Source: Varanus komodoensis
Taxonomy: Eukaryota; Chordata; Lepidosauria; Squamata; Varanidae
Direction of reading: 5' to 3'
DNA length: 64,000 nucleotides
Assembly (NCBI RefSeq): GCF_004798865.1
Contig: NW_025335268.1
Coordinates: 85,618,934 to 85,682,933 of the forward strand
The notes under the pieces are model-generated. The model was not told where the DNA came from and searched no databases. It saw nothing but the letters and a program-made list of their open reading frames with translations. The translations under genes were made by a program, and so were the position numbers. How positions within the stretch are numbered: position 1 is the stretch's first letter; every line of letters starts with the position of its first letter. This document shows positions 33,336 to 44,735 of the stretch, in pieces.

Positions 33336-34185
33336 ATTTCAGGGGGAAGCGGATGCAGAAAGTCTACTTTTTGTGCAAAAGCCCAGTCCCGGCACCTGCC
33401 ATGCTGTTATCAGTGTTGCAGGCACAAAAGGTCTCCCCTGAGCACCACCTGCAATCTGTCTTCCTGACCTTAATATTTCCTCTTCCCCTACTTTCCTTAT
33501 TCTTGTGGCTTGTAAGCCCACATAATGTAAATGGAGCAAGATGTGGCAAGTTAAAACCATCCATTATTCTTAGCACATTCACCTCAGACTAACAGATAAA
33601 TGGACAATACTTCAGACAAGTGTCATTTGAAATTAGATTATTAATTAGTATAATTAACCAACTCTTGCTGCTCGCTTCAAGAAATTCTGTGCTCAAGACT
33701 GTCTTAAATATTCATGAATGTAATTATACTAATTGTGGCCCTACTGTGGCATAACTCTTGTTACTTTGACGTCAAGGAGTTTAGTGAGTAGAGGTATTCC
33801 CCCCACTGCCTTTGGTTTCATTGCCTTCAAAATGTGGGACTTCAAAACTCTGCAGTGAGTATATCAGTGGAGAAGTATGGTATAAATTAATTTTGAGTAG
33901 CTTGCTGCAATGGCAGGAAGAGAGATGCTATAAGAATTTGGAAGCAAATGATTACATTTACCCTATTTTTCATCTTTGCATTCCATCCCTTCTAAACTCT
34001 TTCCATTTGTGATATTGAGTCATCATGGGAACACTCTCCTATATGATTTCACTTTTATTTAAATATTGATAAATCACCCATGAATATCAAATCATACGGC
34101 AGTGTACAAAATGCATTAAAATAACACTTTCAATAAAATATGTATTTTATTTTATTAATTTATTTAACTTGTTTTATCTTGTCTG
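33336..34185. other. Unique sequence; possible conserved block 33590-33790
   Basis: About 33625-33770 has attagattattaattagta, taattaacc and aaatattcatgaatgtaatt in a repeat-free stretch: homeodomain-type words. Conservation is unproven. At 34135-34175 lies a TTTA-rich tract. Confidence 0.35.
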
Positions 34186-34606
34186 ATGCAGACAAGCTGG
34201 AAAGAGTTCAGAGGAGGGCAAGAAGTGACTGGAAACAAAGCTCTAGGAGGAGCATTTGAAAGAACTGGATATGTTTAGCCTCAAGTAGAGAAGACTAAGG
34301 GGAGTGGTAGAAAGGTCATGAAGAGGAAGGCCAGAATCTCTTCTCAATCATCCCAGAGTGCAGGACACAGACTAACAGGCTCCAGTTACAGGAAACCAGA
34401 TTCCAGCTAGATCAGGAAAATTTTCCTGACTGTTAGAGCAGTACGAGAATGGAACCAATTACCGTGGGGGGTTGTGGGCTATTGGACACTAGAAGCATTC
34501 AAGATGCAACTGGACAGCCAACAGAGAGGGATGGTTTAACCTGGTGTCCTGCATTGAGTAAGGGGTTTGGCTATCCCGCCCTCTGGCCCCTTCTAACTCT
34601 ATGATC
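34186..34606 (+). mobile_element. CR1 LINE, ORF2 end and complete 3' UTR
   Basis: From gacaagctggaaagagttca and gaggagggcaagaagtg it runs through ttccagctagatcaggaaaa (ORF2 end) to ggccccttctaactctatga tcatc. That is the CR1 terminus with its octamer, in sense orientation. It is 5' truncated. Confidence 0.9.
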
Positions 34607-34727
34607 ATCAATAAAATGCACATGGTAGCTTCTTAGGAAATGTTTGTCACATGGCCCAAGGTGTGGGATTATGCCTTAATGCATCCGTTGCCCATTTTTG
34701 TGGTAGATCTGGAAAGATCAATGCATT

Positions 34728-34868
34728 ATACCAGCCTTCTACAACCTGGTGTACTGCAGATGCTTGGGATTTCATCTCCCATAAGCTTCAGGCAGCATGG
34801 CCCATGGACAAGAGCACTGGGCCTTGCAGTACAAAATATCTGGAGGGCACCAAGTTGGGTAAGGTTGC
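34728..34868. mobile_element. Palindromic hAT-like MITE, best copy (about 140 bp)
   Basis: Left arm: accagccttctacaacctgg, tgtactgcagatg. Right arm: gtacaaaatatctggagggc, accaagttgggtaagg. The two arms are largely complementary, so the whole element folds back on itself around gcatggcccatggacaagag. It is the reference for the half copies called elsewhere. The hAT assignment comes from remembered similarity to CAGGGGTAGGGAACC-type elements. Confidence 0.7.
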
Positions 34869-35170
34869 ATTATACTGTCAAGATCCAGAAAAAGGCAGCA
34901 CAGTGGGGCAGTAATTACAGAAAGACAGTTTATGCAGACATTCAGGATTCATGCATGCAGATATTCTGCAAGAGGCTACAAATTTCACTGTACACAATGC
35001 TTTTATAAGGTTTCAGTCACATAGACAGTTGTCCGAGTCATGTAACACTTGAAACTCTAAGTAAATACAAAGGACAAAGAAGAGAAAGTGAGAAAAAAAA
35101 TTCAAAGTAGACAAGCATATGAAACTGCAGCGAGAGCTTTTCCTTGCATATGCGAATGTGGCAAGAATTA
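34869..35170. other. Unique sequence
   Basis: Nothing recognised. Confidence 0.4.
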
Positions 35171-35258
35171 GGAAACTGGATTAGCAACAGTGTTAGCTTC
35201 TTAACAAGGTGTCAGTCCGGAAACTGGACTAGCCACCTGGTTGCCTCCTTAACAAGAC
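35171..35258 (+). repeat. Diverged tandem duplication, 48-bp period
   Basis: ggaaactggattagcaac-gt-tagcttcttaacaag (35171) recurs as ggaaactggactagccac-ggttgcctccttaacaag (35219). Confidence 0.8.
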
Positions 35259-35828
35259 TCGAATGCCAGCCCTGACAGGACCCCCGGGCTGCAAGAGCAC
35301 TGAGCACATTCCACCTCCTTGGGAGGCGATGCTGAGGGTGAGGCTGATGTGTGGTCCTATGAAGCAAAGTGGTTTTATGAGCTTTTCAACACCGGGCTCT
35401 TAATCGACAGTTGGAGCGATCCTATGGCTTCTATACATTAACTGCAGGGCCATAGGATAGTTCAGATTTCCAGCTCAGATGGCCAGGGACAGCAGGTGGA
35501 TCCAAGAACTGGAAAATGCAGTTCTGACTACACCCACCCATTACTTTGCAGCCAGCATGGAAACAAGGACACCAGCTGCACTTGAGGTCAGGAAGAGGGA
35601 AAATGGGGTGCTTCACAGGGACAGGGAAGGGAAGAGAACTGATTGCAGTTTTGAAGTCACTCAGGCCTCTTCACTTCCCGCTCCAAATGCCCTAATAAAA
35701 CAAGTGACAAAGCCCATATTCCAAAAATGAAGAGCAGGAGGTCAGGTCTGTGACTATGAGCTCCACTACCTCCCACTCTGCACTGAGTGCCTGTAAGCCT
35801 CCAGGTTTGGGGACTGCACCTGTATATA
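35259..35828. other. Unique sequence
   Basis: Locally GC-rich at about 35275-35345; no element recognised. Confidence 0.4.
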
Positions 35829-36074
35829 CCATATTTTTCGCTCTATAAGACGCGCCTGACCATAGACACAACTCGTTTTTAGAGGAGAAAAACAAGAAAA
35901 AAAATATTCTGAATCAAATGGGCACATAATCACCGGCACATTCCCCATAACTTCCCCATGGGCTGCACATCTGACAGACTTACTGCACACACACATTCGC
36001 TCTATAAGACGCACAGACATTTCCCCTTACTTTTGAGGGGGGAAAAAGTGCATCTTATAGAGCAAAAAATATGG
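35829..36074 (-). mobile_element. TA-flanked MITE, copy B (246 bp)
   Basis: This is the same family as 31901-32141 but in the opposite orientation. It starts ccatatttttcgctctataa and ends ttatagagcaaaaaatatgg, with a perfect TA duplication at 35827-35828 and 36075-36076. The third, internal copy of the terminal motif (cgctctataagacgcac, about 35998-36014) pairs with the 36040-36066 end to form a hairpin inside the element. The shared open frame (MSVRLIERMCVCSKSVRCAA) is a by-product of the repeat. Confidence 0.85.
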
Positions 36075-38205
36075 TACTTTCTGTCTCAACATAGAACCAA
36101 GGTCCAAGGCCTACATTAGCAACATGCCCTTTCCTGGTTTTCTGCTACAGAATGTCAAAGTGGCACTGTACCACAGAGCAGCACAAATACACAAACCAAA
36201 AAGGTATTTTCTTTCACAAGCAATATCACATTTACCCTGCTATTTGAAATAAGAATCAAAACTTGGGTGGGATGAGTGAAGTTACAACATTGTCTAATGA
36301 ACCCAGAAAAACCTGTGAGAACAGAGCAACGAGAGCACAATAAGTGCCCGCTGTAGAAAAACTCAGTCTTTTCTCCTCAGCCTTGGTGGGCTTGGCTGGG
36401 TTGGAGTTATCCAGCTGTCGACACCCAAGCAGCCCTTGTTGGCACGAAGCAGTATTTAACTGTAGAGAAATGTCAGACATGCTACCTGGTGGGAATTCAA
36501 CACAGGTTCCTCCCAGCCATTTCCAATGAGTGTGTCAACCTTTGTAAATACCTGTGTTCCCTATCTCCACCTATGGCAGGTCCTACTTCTGTTTAGCTGG
36601 GAGAGGAACTTTATCCACAGACATGATTGATGCAGTGCAGCGTAGCTGCTACAGAAACAGCACTTGCCAATTTCTTACACCCTGAATTGCTGATCAGGCA
36701 CCTTGTTTCAAGTGGCAGCTCTGTGAGATCATCGGATCGGCCTGCCCAGCTCTGACTCATGTAAATAGTTAATTAGGGGAACTAAAACATATTAACCTTC
36801 AGTTCCACAAGCAACGGCTACATTTTCTACAGGCGATATAATACTCTTTGTATAATGCACCATCCATCAATTATGCAAAGAAACCCATAGGTATCCTGTC
36901 AGCATATGTTTACTGGCAATTCCTCATTTTCCATTCTCCTTTGAAAACCATGCAGTGCCTTTGATTAGCGCAATTACACGATCAATTAGACAGCATGAAA
37001 TCCTCCAATTAACCTTTGCCATGCAGTAAACACATCTTTGCTTTAAGTGTTTTCTTACTTTTTAAAAAAATGCAATTTGAATGTAAGAATAGCCTGTGGC
37101 TATGAAGTATGTACGAAAAATTTTGCATAAATCTTAATGGAGAAATAATAAAAGCCAAAAATGTGGCTTTTGGGAAGAAAGATGTAGTTTAACAGATAAA
37201 ATTAAAACTTCGGCTCTTATGTAAGGCAGCTATTATCAGCTCCTTCTGACTGTGATAATCATTAGTCTCTAGTGGGGTGTAAGCGCTACCCATAGTCCAC
37301 TACAATTAAACCCCAGGCTATATTGGGAGTGCTAAAGAAACTGATAACATGCCATACAATTGCTGCAGAAGCTGTCTTGGGATTTCCAAAGGGCTTATTT
37401 CCAACTGCACTGCCATGAATGTGTTCTTAAAATTGCTCCATCTCCAGCAAAACTGCGGGACAGATTCCTCCACCTTTACTGGCATTGTTTCTTTGCTGGA
37501 GCGGCATTGTGGGTCCTCAAAGAAGGAAGTTTAAATGGACAAGCTGCTTGACTTCAAATCAAAGAAGATATTCAGGGCCAATTAACCATATATGGACAGC
37601 ACCCTGTGGGCTACTTAACCTCCTGCCACTTCCCTTGCACCCCGCAGCTTCTAATGTGCAAGTGGTGGGTCCCACCAATTCTGCTGTGCTACTGGGACCC
37701 ATTGTTTGTGCAACAATGATTTAAAACTTCCCAGAGGAAGCCCTGAAATGCATGGGAATGACCATCTGGATCAGGGCAGGGAGGCAGAACTTGCCAACCT
37801 GGCCCATCTCAGAATGCATTGCATGAATTCCCCACATTTCCAGTTGCCCCTGCAAGTGCTGCATCTGCTCTTGCACTAGCAGATGGCAATGGCAGGATGC
37901 CAGAGATGCTGTTAGGTGGTGACCTGCTAGGGCTGGAGCTTTGCACATTATATTTAGAGCTCCAAATTTCTGGGAAGTCATCTGCTACATGACCAGTTGC
38001 TGAAATAAAGACACAGGGACCCTGATGATTTCTGATGCATCTGATCACCCTCGATTAGCTGGCTTTTTGCTCACTTGTGATTCACCTCCTGTTCTCTCCA
38101 ACCCACTTGAATTTTTCTGCCTGAGGCTTTTTTCTGAAATCAAATGCCTTCCTCTCTCCAAATCATACATTCTGTTTTACAAATACAGGAGTCCTTAGGA
38201 GATAG
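36075..38205. other. Unique sequence; best conserved-block candidate 36760-37250
   Basis: From about 36760 the text is free of repeats and unusually rich in homeodomain-like words: agttaattagggg, atcaattatgcaaag, gattagcgcaattacacgat, caattagacagcatg, ccaattaacc. The flanks (36100-36750 and 37260-38200) show short chance frames only. Confidence 0.4.
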
Positions 38206-38249
38206 CATGTGTGTGCATACACACGCACATGTGCACATGCACACACATG
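38206..38249. repeat. Alternating purine-pyrimidine palindrome
   Basis: The arms catgtgtgtgcat (38206-38218) and atgcacacacatg (38237-38249) are perfect complements. The loop itself contains the palindrome gcacatgtgc. The whole stretch alternates purine and pyrimidine. Confidence 0.93.
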
Positions 38250-38604
38250 GAGAGGGAGACATTAGACCGTATTAAATTAGCAGTGGCAAAATTAGAGTTT
38301 TGTTTTTGTCTTTTTCCCTGAGGACCTGAGACCTGGTTCTTTTCGGTATGTAGTCTCAGCCCTGGTAGGGGCATAAACACCCCACTGAATACACGTATAC
38401 ATTCAATATATACAAACCACACCCAAAAGTAGATTTTGTTCCTATTTAGTGGTCTTTTTCCACTACTTGATATATTCCACCCATTTGCAGATCATAAGAG
38501 TGAGATTAAAATTCAAAGCACTGCTGACATTTTAAAATAGTAATAGAATAATAATAGATGTGTAGAATGGGGGAGCACTGACGTTCATCGAGAAGAGATT
38601 TGAT
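38250..38604. other. Unique sequence
   Basis: AT-rich; nothing seen. Confidence 0.4.
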
Positions 38605-38757
38605 CAGCAAGCAGAGGGGCCTGGGTGCAGTCCATGGAAGCACTGGATAAGGTTGGGAAAAACCCTGGAGAGCTGCTCCTAGTTAGGGTCAACTGAATAT
38701 TACTGAAACTAGATGGAGCAATGATCCAATGCAGTATAAAGCATCTTCCTATGAACT
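38605..38757 (+). mobile_element. tRNA-derived squamate SINE with CR1-like tail
   Basis: In sense orientation: ggggcctgggtgcagtccat (decayed B-box region), ttgggaaaaaccctggagagctgctcc, agtcaact-like spacer, then actagatggagcaatgatcc, aatgcagtataaagcatctt and cctatgaactc. The end recalls the TTCCTATG octamer of CR1/L3-mobilised SINEs. The A-box end is too decayed to place. Confidence 0.65.
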
Positions 38758-40629
38758 CTTCCAATGAAGAGTATAATTGTTAAACTCTTTGTTGCAGTTC
38801 AAAGTGATTAGGACATCTCTTTGAATGTGCAGGGTTGGTTGCTAAATGCACCTGAAATTGTGCAAATTGGTTAGCAGCTATCTTAGTTAAGAGAACAAAT
38901 GGATTGTTAAGTTGAGCTGGTTGGCTGGTTTCAGAAATAATTTCCATTTGTTGCATTCCAGAATAGATTAGATTTAGACCTTCCACTGTTGTCCTCCAAC
39001 ACATACCCTGGAATAATGCAACCTTTTTAGACCTATATCAAGTTCCCAGCTGACCAAATCCCTGGAGAAACCTGTTTTGGAGAGAAGGAGAAAAGAATAA
39101 TTCAGCTCCTTGGCATACTTCTCTCCTAGAGCAGGGCTGCGGCAACCTGAGACGTCCTATGGTGGCAGCACATCACCGTCAACCCTCGGCCATGGTTCCA
39201 GACTCTCATCCCACCATCCATAGTGCACCTGATTATTAGTGGGGCGACAGGCTAGGTGGGATGCTAACAGCCACCATGGAAGTGCCCAGCTGCCATGCTG
39301 CCAGAAGACCTGATCACTCAGTGTCTACTCAGGAGGAAAGGTCTAGTTGTGAGGAGGACCACCCACTGTAGCTATCAAAAGGCAGATCCAGCTGCAACTG
39401 GTAAAGCACAGACAGCAAGCACCTAAGCTCACGGTTTTCTTTCAGATGTTTGCCCGGCTGAGAGCTCCTGTGGAGCAACACACGTAGCAGCACACACCTT
39501 GTACAAAATAGCTAACATGATGCAGTAACTCCTTCCTGCACAGAGAATATCCCCTCTGATGGTGCTAGTCCCTTGGTGGTGAGAGTAGGCATGCACATGC
39601 TTTCTCTGAAAGAGCACCTCAAGAAACATGCTGGTAGGCACCTTTTGCCTTTCCAGGCACTTCCTCAGAACTGCCACTTAAACGCAAGCAAGCACAGCGA
39701 TGCACCGCTTTGCAGCTTTATAAGTGAAATGGTGAGCAAAATTTTTATGGGTCATTTAAGTTAAAATCTGAGCCATGCAGCATGAGGACAGTTTGGTAAC
39801 CCCGGTCATTTCAAAAGCCATTAGGTGTCCACCACTGCTGTAAAGCGTGGAGAAGAGAGATTCAAATATTAACTTGTAGTAAACACTCCTCTAGAATGAT
39901 CAATGGAAGCTCATCAGCATCAGCTCTGCAGGTTTCCAGTGCGTCTTACATGTTTCACATGCGTACTTTATAGCACATTCTAGAATGTCAAAAAAGCTTA
40001 CTTTTCTCAATACCTCCTCAAAGATGGTATTTTCATCACAGGGGAGTTTACACATTCCCTTGTGAGTTGAGTGACACATAACTACAAGTGTGGATCCTCC
40101 CTGTCCATAAGTGTGAAGCTATGAACCCTACTATATGGTCGACAGTTAAGGACTCACTTCTAAATATATGGATAAACTACCTTCTCATCTTCAGGAGGTG
40201 AAGGCAAGCAAGGTAAATATCCCCAAATATATATTAATATAACAACTTTATCAGAACAGTAAAAAAATCACAGAACATGCACAAATTCTGAGATTTCCAG
40301 ATCTTTTCATCAGGTAAGATGTATGTGTGTGTTAGTCAAATACCTTGTTAGTATTTATTTATACTGTTATTTATACCTTTATTAAAGCCTATAACCTTTA
40401 TTAGGCTCAGGGAGTTAAAAATGCTGTGGAATATAGCTTCCCCCAAAGCCCCCTCCAGATGCTACCCTGCACTGATAGATTAATAATATCTTACATCCCG
40501 AACCAGTGAAGGTAAGTTAAGTGTCAGCAATTCTAGGTTAAATAATAGAGGCATTAGTTCTATGCAAGTCATTGATGTATTAACCACTACTCTGGTCTGG
40601 TGCAGTGGGAGGGAGAGCCAGGTTATAAC
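38758..40629. other. Unique sequence; possible LINE tail at 40345-40420
   Basis: The only hint of a repeat is gtatttatttatactg...ttattaggctcaggg (40345-40420), like an antisense LINE 3' end, and gagcagggctgcggcaacct at 39131, like a hAT terminus. No gene. Confidence 0.35.
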
Positions 40630-40866
40630 GAGAGCCAGTGTGGTGTAGTGATTAAGAGCATGGGACTGGGACTCAGATGATCCGGGTTCTAGTCTCCGCT
40701 CAGCCATGGAGCCAACTGGGTGGCTTTGGGCCAGTCACAGACTCTCAGCCCAACCTACCTCACAGGGTGTTGTTGTGGGGATAAGATGGAGGAGGAGTTG
40801 TAAGCTGCCTTGAGCCTTTGTAGGAAAAAAGCAGGATATAAATCGAAAAATAAATAAATAAATGAG
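40630..40866 (+). mobile_element. Sauria SINE, full length
   Basis: The tRNA-like head gagagccagtgtggtgtagt contains the A box (about 40641-40656), and gggttctagtctc (about 40683-40695) is the B box, so RNA polymerase III could start at the head. The middle (tttgggccagtcacagactctc; cccaacctacctcacaggg) is the usual family body. The end (gtaagctgccttgagcc; ggatataaat) resembles the Bov-B LINE 3' terminus, followed by (AAAT)n. This is the best-preserved SINE here and the strongest single marker that the host is a squamate. Confidence 0.93.
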
Positions 40867-42989
40867 TTGCTTTTACATAAGCCTTTGTGAACAGTTTTAG
40901 CTGGATCTTGTAGTCCCCCCTTCTCCCTCTTCACGCACACTTTTTGTTTGTCTTTCTCTGATTTCCTTCCACCCCAAAGTTCTGTTTCAGCTGACACCAG
41001 AGGCCAGCACAACAAAATCTGTCCCTGGGAGCTGTGTTTTTACAACAAAAGCTACGGAAGGGTCAGCCACTTCCTGCCATCTGCAATTATGCTCCATAAC
41101 ATAAAAGACACCATGTTCTGGCTGTGAAGAGCTGTTTACATTTTTAAATCTGGGAAAAAAGCTCTTCTTTCCCCCCCAGTTGATTTTTGCCCTTAAAGAC
41201 AACACAGAACAGGCGCACAGTGGGCTCCTTTAGGCACATGCAAAGGTGACGCCACACTTGTGTGGCCTCCCCTGCCCCCCCGATGCAAGCGCTGCAAGAG
41301 CAAGGCCCTGTTTGCTGGAAAAAGCCAGCTTAAAATGATGCCAGCTATTCCTGAGAAAAGGAAGCCAGAAGCCATCGCACCACATCATCATGCGTGGCAA
41401 CAGTCCGCACTTATCTTACAGCTTCCCCACAGCCCACGCTGTGGTCCTGCTAGGGCCGGCCCTTGCGGCCAGTGTCCAGAGCCCCACAGCCCAGCACCCC
41501 AAATAACCGCACAGCAAGTGGTGAGTGATGGAGGCAGCCGCAGTGCCGTCGCCTGAGATGATCTGAGCCAGTTGAATCCTACGGCAGTGGATGCCGCGTA
41601 CTGCAGCTCCCTCCCTCCCTCCCTCCCTCCCTTCCTTGTTTTAGAGATATTTCATAGTCTGTGGGTAAAGGGCCAGGCATGTGCAATGTTACAGATTCCT
41701 GATATAAGTGTGTGCGTGTGTGTGTGTCCTTTCTTACAGCAAAATGGTGCTCGTTCCCAAGAAAATATGCTTAGCAGCAGGGCAATGGAAGCAAATTCTG
41801 TTATTCTACTAGTTATAATGGTGCTATAATAGGACTGTAAAATGCACACCCCCGAATATTTTTCTTTTCATGATAAGAAAATGATCTCTTTTCATATCAG
41901 GGTGAACAAATAGTTTTCTCTCTCCCTCCTTCCTTTAACTAGGATATTGTAAAGCCTGGAAAACAGGGTATGGGGAGAGGAGAGAAATGTTAGATGGGTG
42001 CTTCATAATGGAGCACACTGCCACATGCCTGAGACCATTACATCCAGGGTCTAGAGCTATCTCACTTCACCACTGACACTGCCACATACATCAAATATGC
42101 ACAAAACACCACAGCCTCGGCCCTTCACTTTGCACAGGACATCTCTCTGTGCAACGGTGCTTGCTGTGGGCAGAAGGTAGCTCTTTCGAGGTTTTAGCCT
42201 TCTCCCAGAAGACTCTGCTACCATCGCCAATGGTCAGAATGGCCAGTGGGAATGGATGTCCAGTGAATCTGGAGATCTACCTTCATAAACTCCTGCATTA
42301 GCTTTCATTTGTTTTATTTAGTCTTTGCTATGCCACCAAGGAAGCTCTGTATATCACAAGCAGGCTACTTGGGGTCCTTCAGTTGATAAGGTCGATAGTT
42401 CCAGCAAACTAGCATATGCAGTTGTGAGAAATCATGTAAGTTGTAGGCCAAGCCACCTGGAGAGCTACTATACATGATACTACACATCGGCTTGAGATAC
42501 ACTAATAATTCCACCAGGGTAACAGATTTCTGAATTCCGGCCAAGGGCATCTACTAACTGGAAGTATTTACCAAGAAGCCCCATCCCACGTAGCTGATGT
42601 ACCACTGATGGAAGAAGGACATGGCAAAACAGCTTACAGTTGTTAGAAGTATTTTTAAATTATGGATGCTGGATAATATTATGAATCGGTCTGTGGAAAT
42701 GCATTGTTTTATTTTTGTATTCTATTGACTGTAAGCTACTTTGACAGTAAGAGCATATGAGTGGTAGAAAAACAGCACAGATGATGATGATAATGAAAAC
42801 ATTTGTATACTGCCTTTTATCAAGTAGATTCCAAGGGAGTGAACAGTGAATGCATCATACAATGCTAAACTTCTCTCTCTCTCTCATACATACACACACC
42901 CATATTGCTCCTGATGGGGTTGTCAAGGTCACACGTTGGCCAAGGTAGGAATTTAGGAAGCTGTGGTACAGAGTTTCAGACCACTGGTA
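40867..42989. other. Unique sequence, GC-rich patch and microsatellites
   Basis: 41240-41560 is GC-rich with scattered CpG and opens a 98-codon Pro/Ala/His-rich frame without domains. (CTCC)n lies at 41608-41632, (TG)n at 41708-41729 and (TC)n with (AC)n at 42872-42900. No gene. Confidence 0.45.
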
Positions 42990-43120
42990 CATGTAGCCCA
43001 GCACTCTCAAGCTTTACTGGCAGTGGCTCTCTAGGCTTATAGGCAGGGGTTTCTTCCAGCCCAACATATGAATACCGAGGACCAAACTTGGATCCATCCA
43101 ACACTGAGCTACAGCCCTTC
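42990..43120 (-). mobile_element. tRNA-derived squamate SINE, antisense, old
   Basis: The words ctggcagtggctctctaggc, ataggcaggggtttcttcc and ccaacactgagctacagccc match the complement of the SINE at 38605-38757, including the tRNA-like head on the right. Confidence 0.6.
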
Positions 43121-44514
43121 TTCTGCAGTCCTTCTACCTGGGCAGCTCTAAAGGGGAAAGCCTGTGCATGCTTAGGCAGAAAGAAGTCCTACGACTACCA
43201 GCATGCCCCAGATGTTTCCATCTAGATGTATAGGATTGTGCCCTTCCTGAGTCAGTGCTTTGCATTACACAAAGACAATTGCCGAGAAAAATGCATTACA
43301 CAAACATTATTTGCCCAGAGTTGCTGCCTGCAATGGAGATACCTTTGGAGAAGAGCAGAAAGCCTCAGAAAGTTCTTTTCCACTCCAGTCATCTCTTCTC
43401 CTCCTCTCTTGTGGGAATGAGCAGTCTAATACCTACAGTTACACACTGCACAAGCTACAGTTATGAATAGTCAGGAAGAATATATAAGCTGTTCACATTT
43501 TCTGACCTATTAAGCACGACTGCATTACAGCAAAAGGCACTTCCTTAGACAAGGAGTGGAAGGGACACAATCCAATGGGAACTTCTTCTGTGCAAGCATG
43601 TCATAGGTTGTCCTGCCTCAGGATGTACACTCCGAGCCTCTTCCTATTCCTCCTCCCAAGAAGGGTTGTCACTCAGTTGAAGTGTACCTTCTTTGTATGC
43701 CAAAGATCCCAAGTAATGATTCAATAGAAGAAGGAGCTTGTGATGGTCCCAATCCACCAACTATTTGAATAGGAATTATACTCTTAACACAGTTGATGGA
43801 TCTTGAATCTGCCACCTGTGGACAGAAGGGTTCTTGTAATGGAAGGTACCTCTGTCTGTTGGCTTTTTTCTTAGTGGGGGGGATCTGTCCTCCCATTTGC
43901 ATCATAGCTCTCCCCATTCAGCAGCATCTGCTAACTCCCTTTAGTGTTTTCATGGCACTGGAAGGTTGTGGGTGCAGGGAAGAGCATTCAACTCTATAGC
44001 AGTTGCCTCAATCTGGACTCAACCCACCACCTCAAAGTAACTCCAATCGGAGAATAAATGGGTCTTATTTCTCTGTAATAGATTGCTGTTTCCACACATA
44101 AGGCAAAGATCATGACTCAGACCATAAAGAGTTAAAATGCCATTTTCGGAGGTGAAATCCAGTTCTATAATCTTCCATGAATGGGTTCAGAAAGCAGTAG
44201 TCGTGGCCTGTGACATGATCCACACCTTCTGCGAGATAATTAAGGGGCATTGTACTGGCAGGCCTTCTGTATAATCTTGGGAACAATGACATTAACAGAA
44301 CCTTAGCATCACAGGGACTTTACCCAGTGACTGGGGGCATTTTAATTGCTATAATTTAAATATTGTAAAAGAAGCAGGTCACCAAGCACTTTTAAAATCT
44401 CAGGGCAACTGTAACCCAAATGAAAGAGAGATTGTATTAGCATATTCCATTGAATAATAAATGTCAAACTGTTGTATACTCACCCAAATTCCATAATGTT
44501 AATTACTGTATTAC
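43121..44514. other. Unique sequence, nothing seen
   Basis: Chance frames only. tgcattacacaaa occurs twice at 43260-43302. Confidence 0.4.
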
Positions 44515-44735
44515 ATTTGTAGACTGGCTTTCTCTCAAGGAACTTGGAACCACATACATGGTTCATCACTCTGTACACTTCCCCATTTCATCCTATAACA
44601 ACCCCATTAAATAGATTAGACTGAGAGAAAATGATGAGCCAAAGGTCATGGAAGATTGGAGAGTTTATTCTGGGTCTTCCCAAGTCCTAATCCAAAACTG
44701 TAACCATTAGGTTACATTGCTTTGTCTGTCACATG
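44515..44735 (-). mobile_element. Sauria-type SINE, antisense, old
   Basis: In order on the plus strand: ctttctctcaaggaacttgg (tail side), catcctataacaaccccatt, agactgagagaaaatgatga, gccaaaggtcatggaag and cctaatccaaaactgtaacc, attaggttac (head side). It is the diverged complement of the SINE at 40630-40866. Confidence 0.7.

Noticed and set aside
31955-36020. The same peptide (MSVRLIERMCVCS...) encoded at 31955 and, on the minus strand, at 36020
   Set aside because: It is not a gene family: both frames lie inside the two copies of one MITE and simply translate its terminal motif.
40630-40700. A tRNA gene
   Set aside because: A box and B box are those of the Sauria SINE head; no cloverleaf with an acceptor stem is present.
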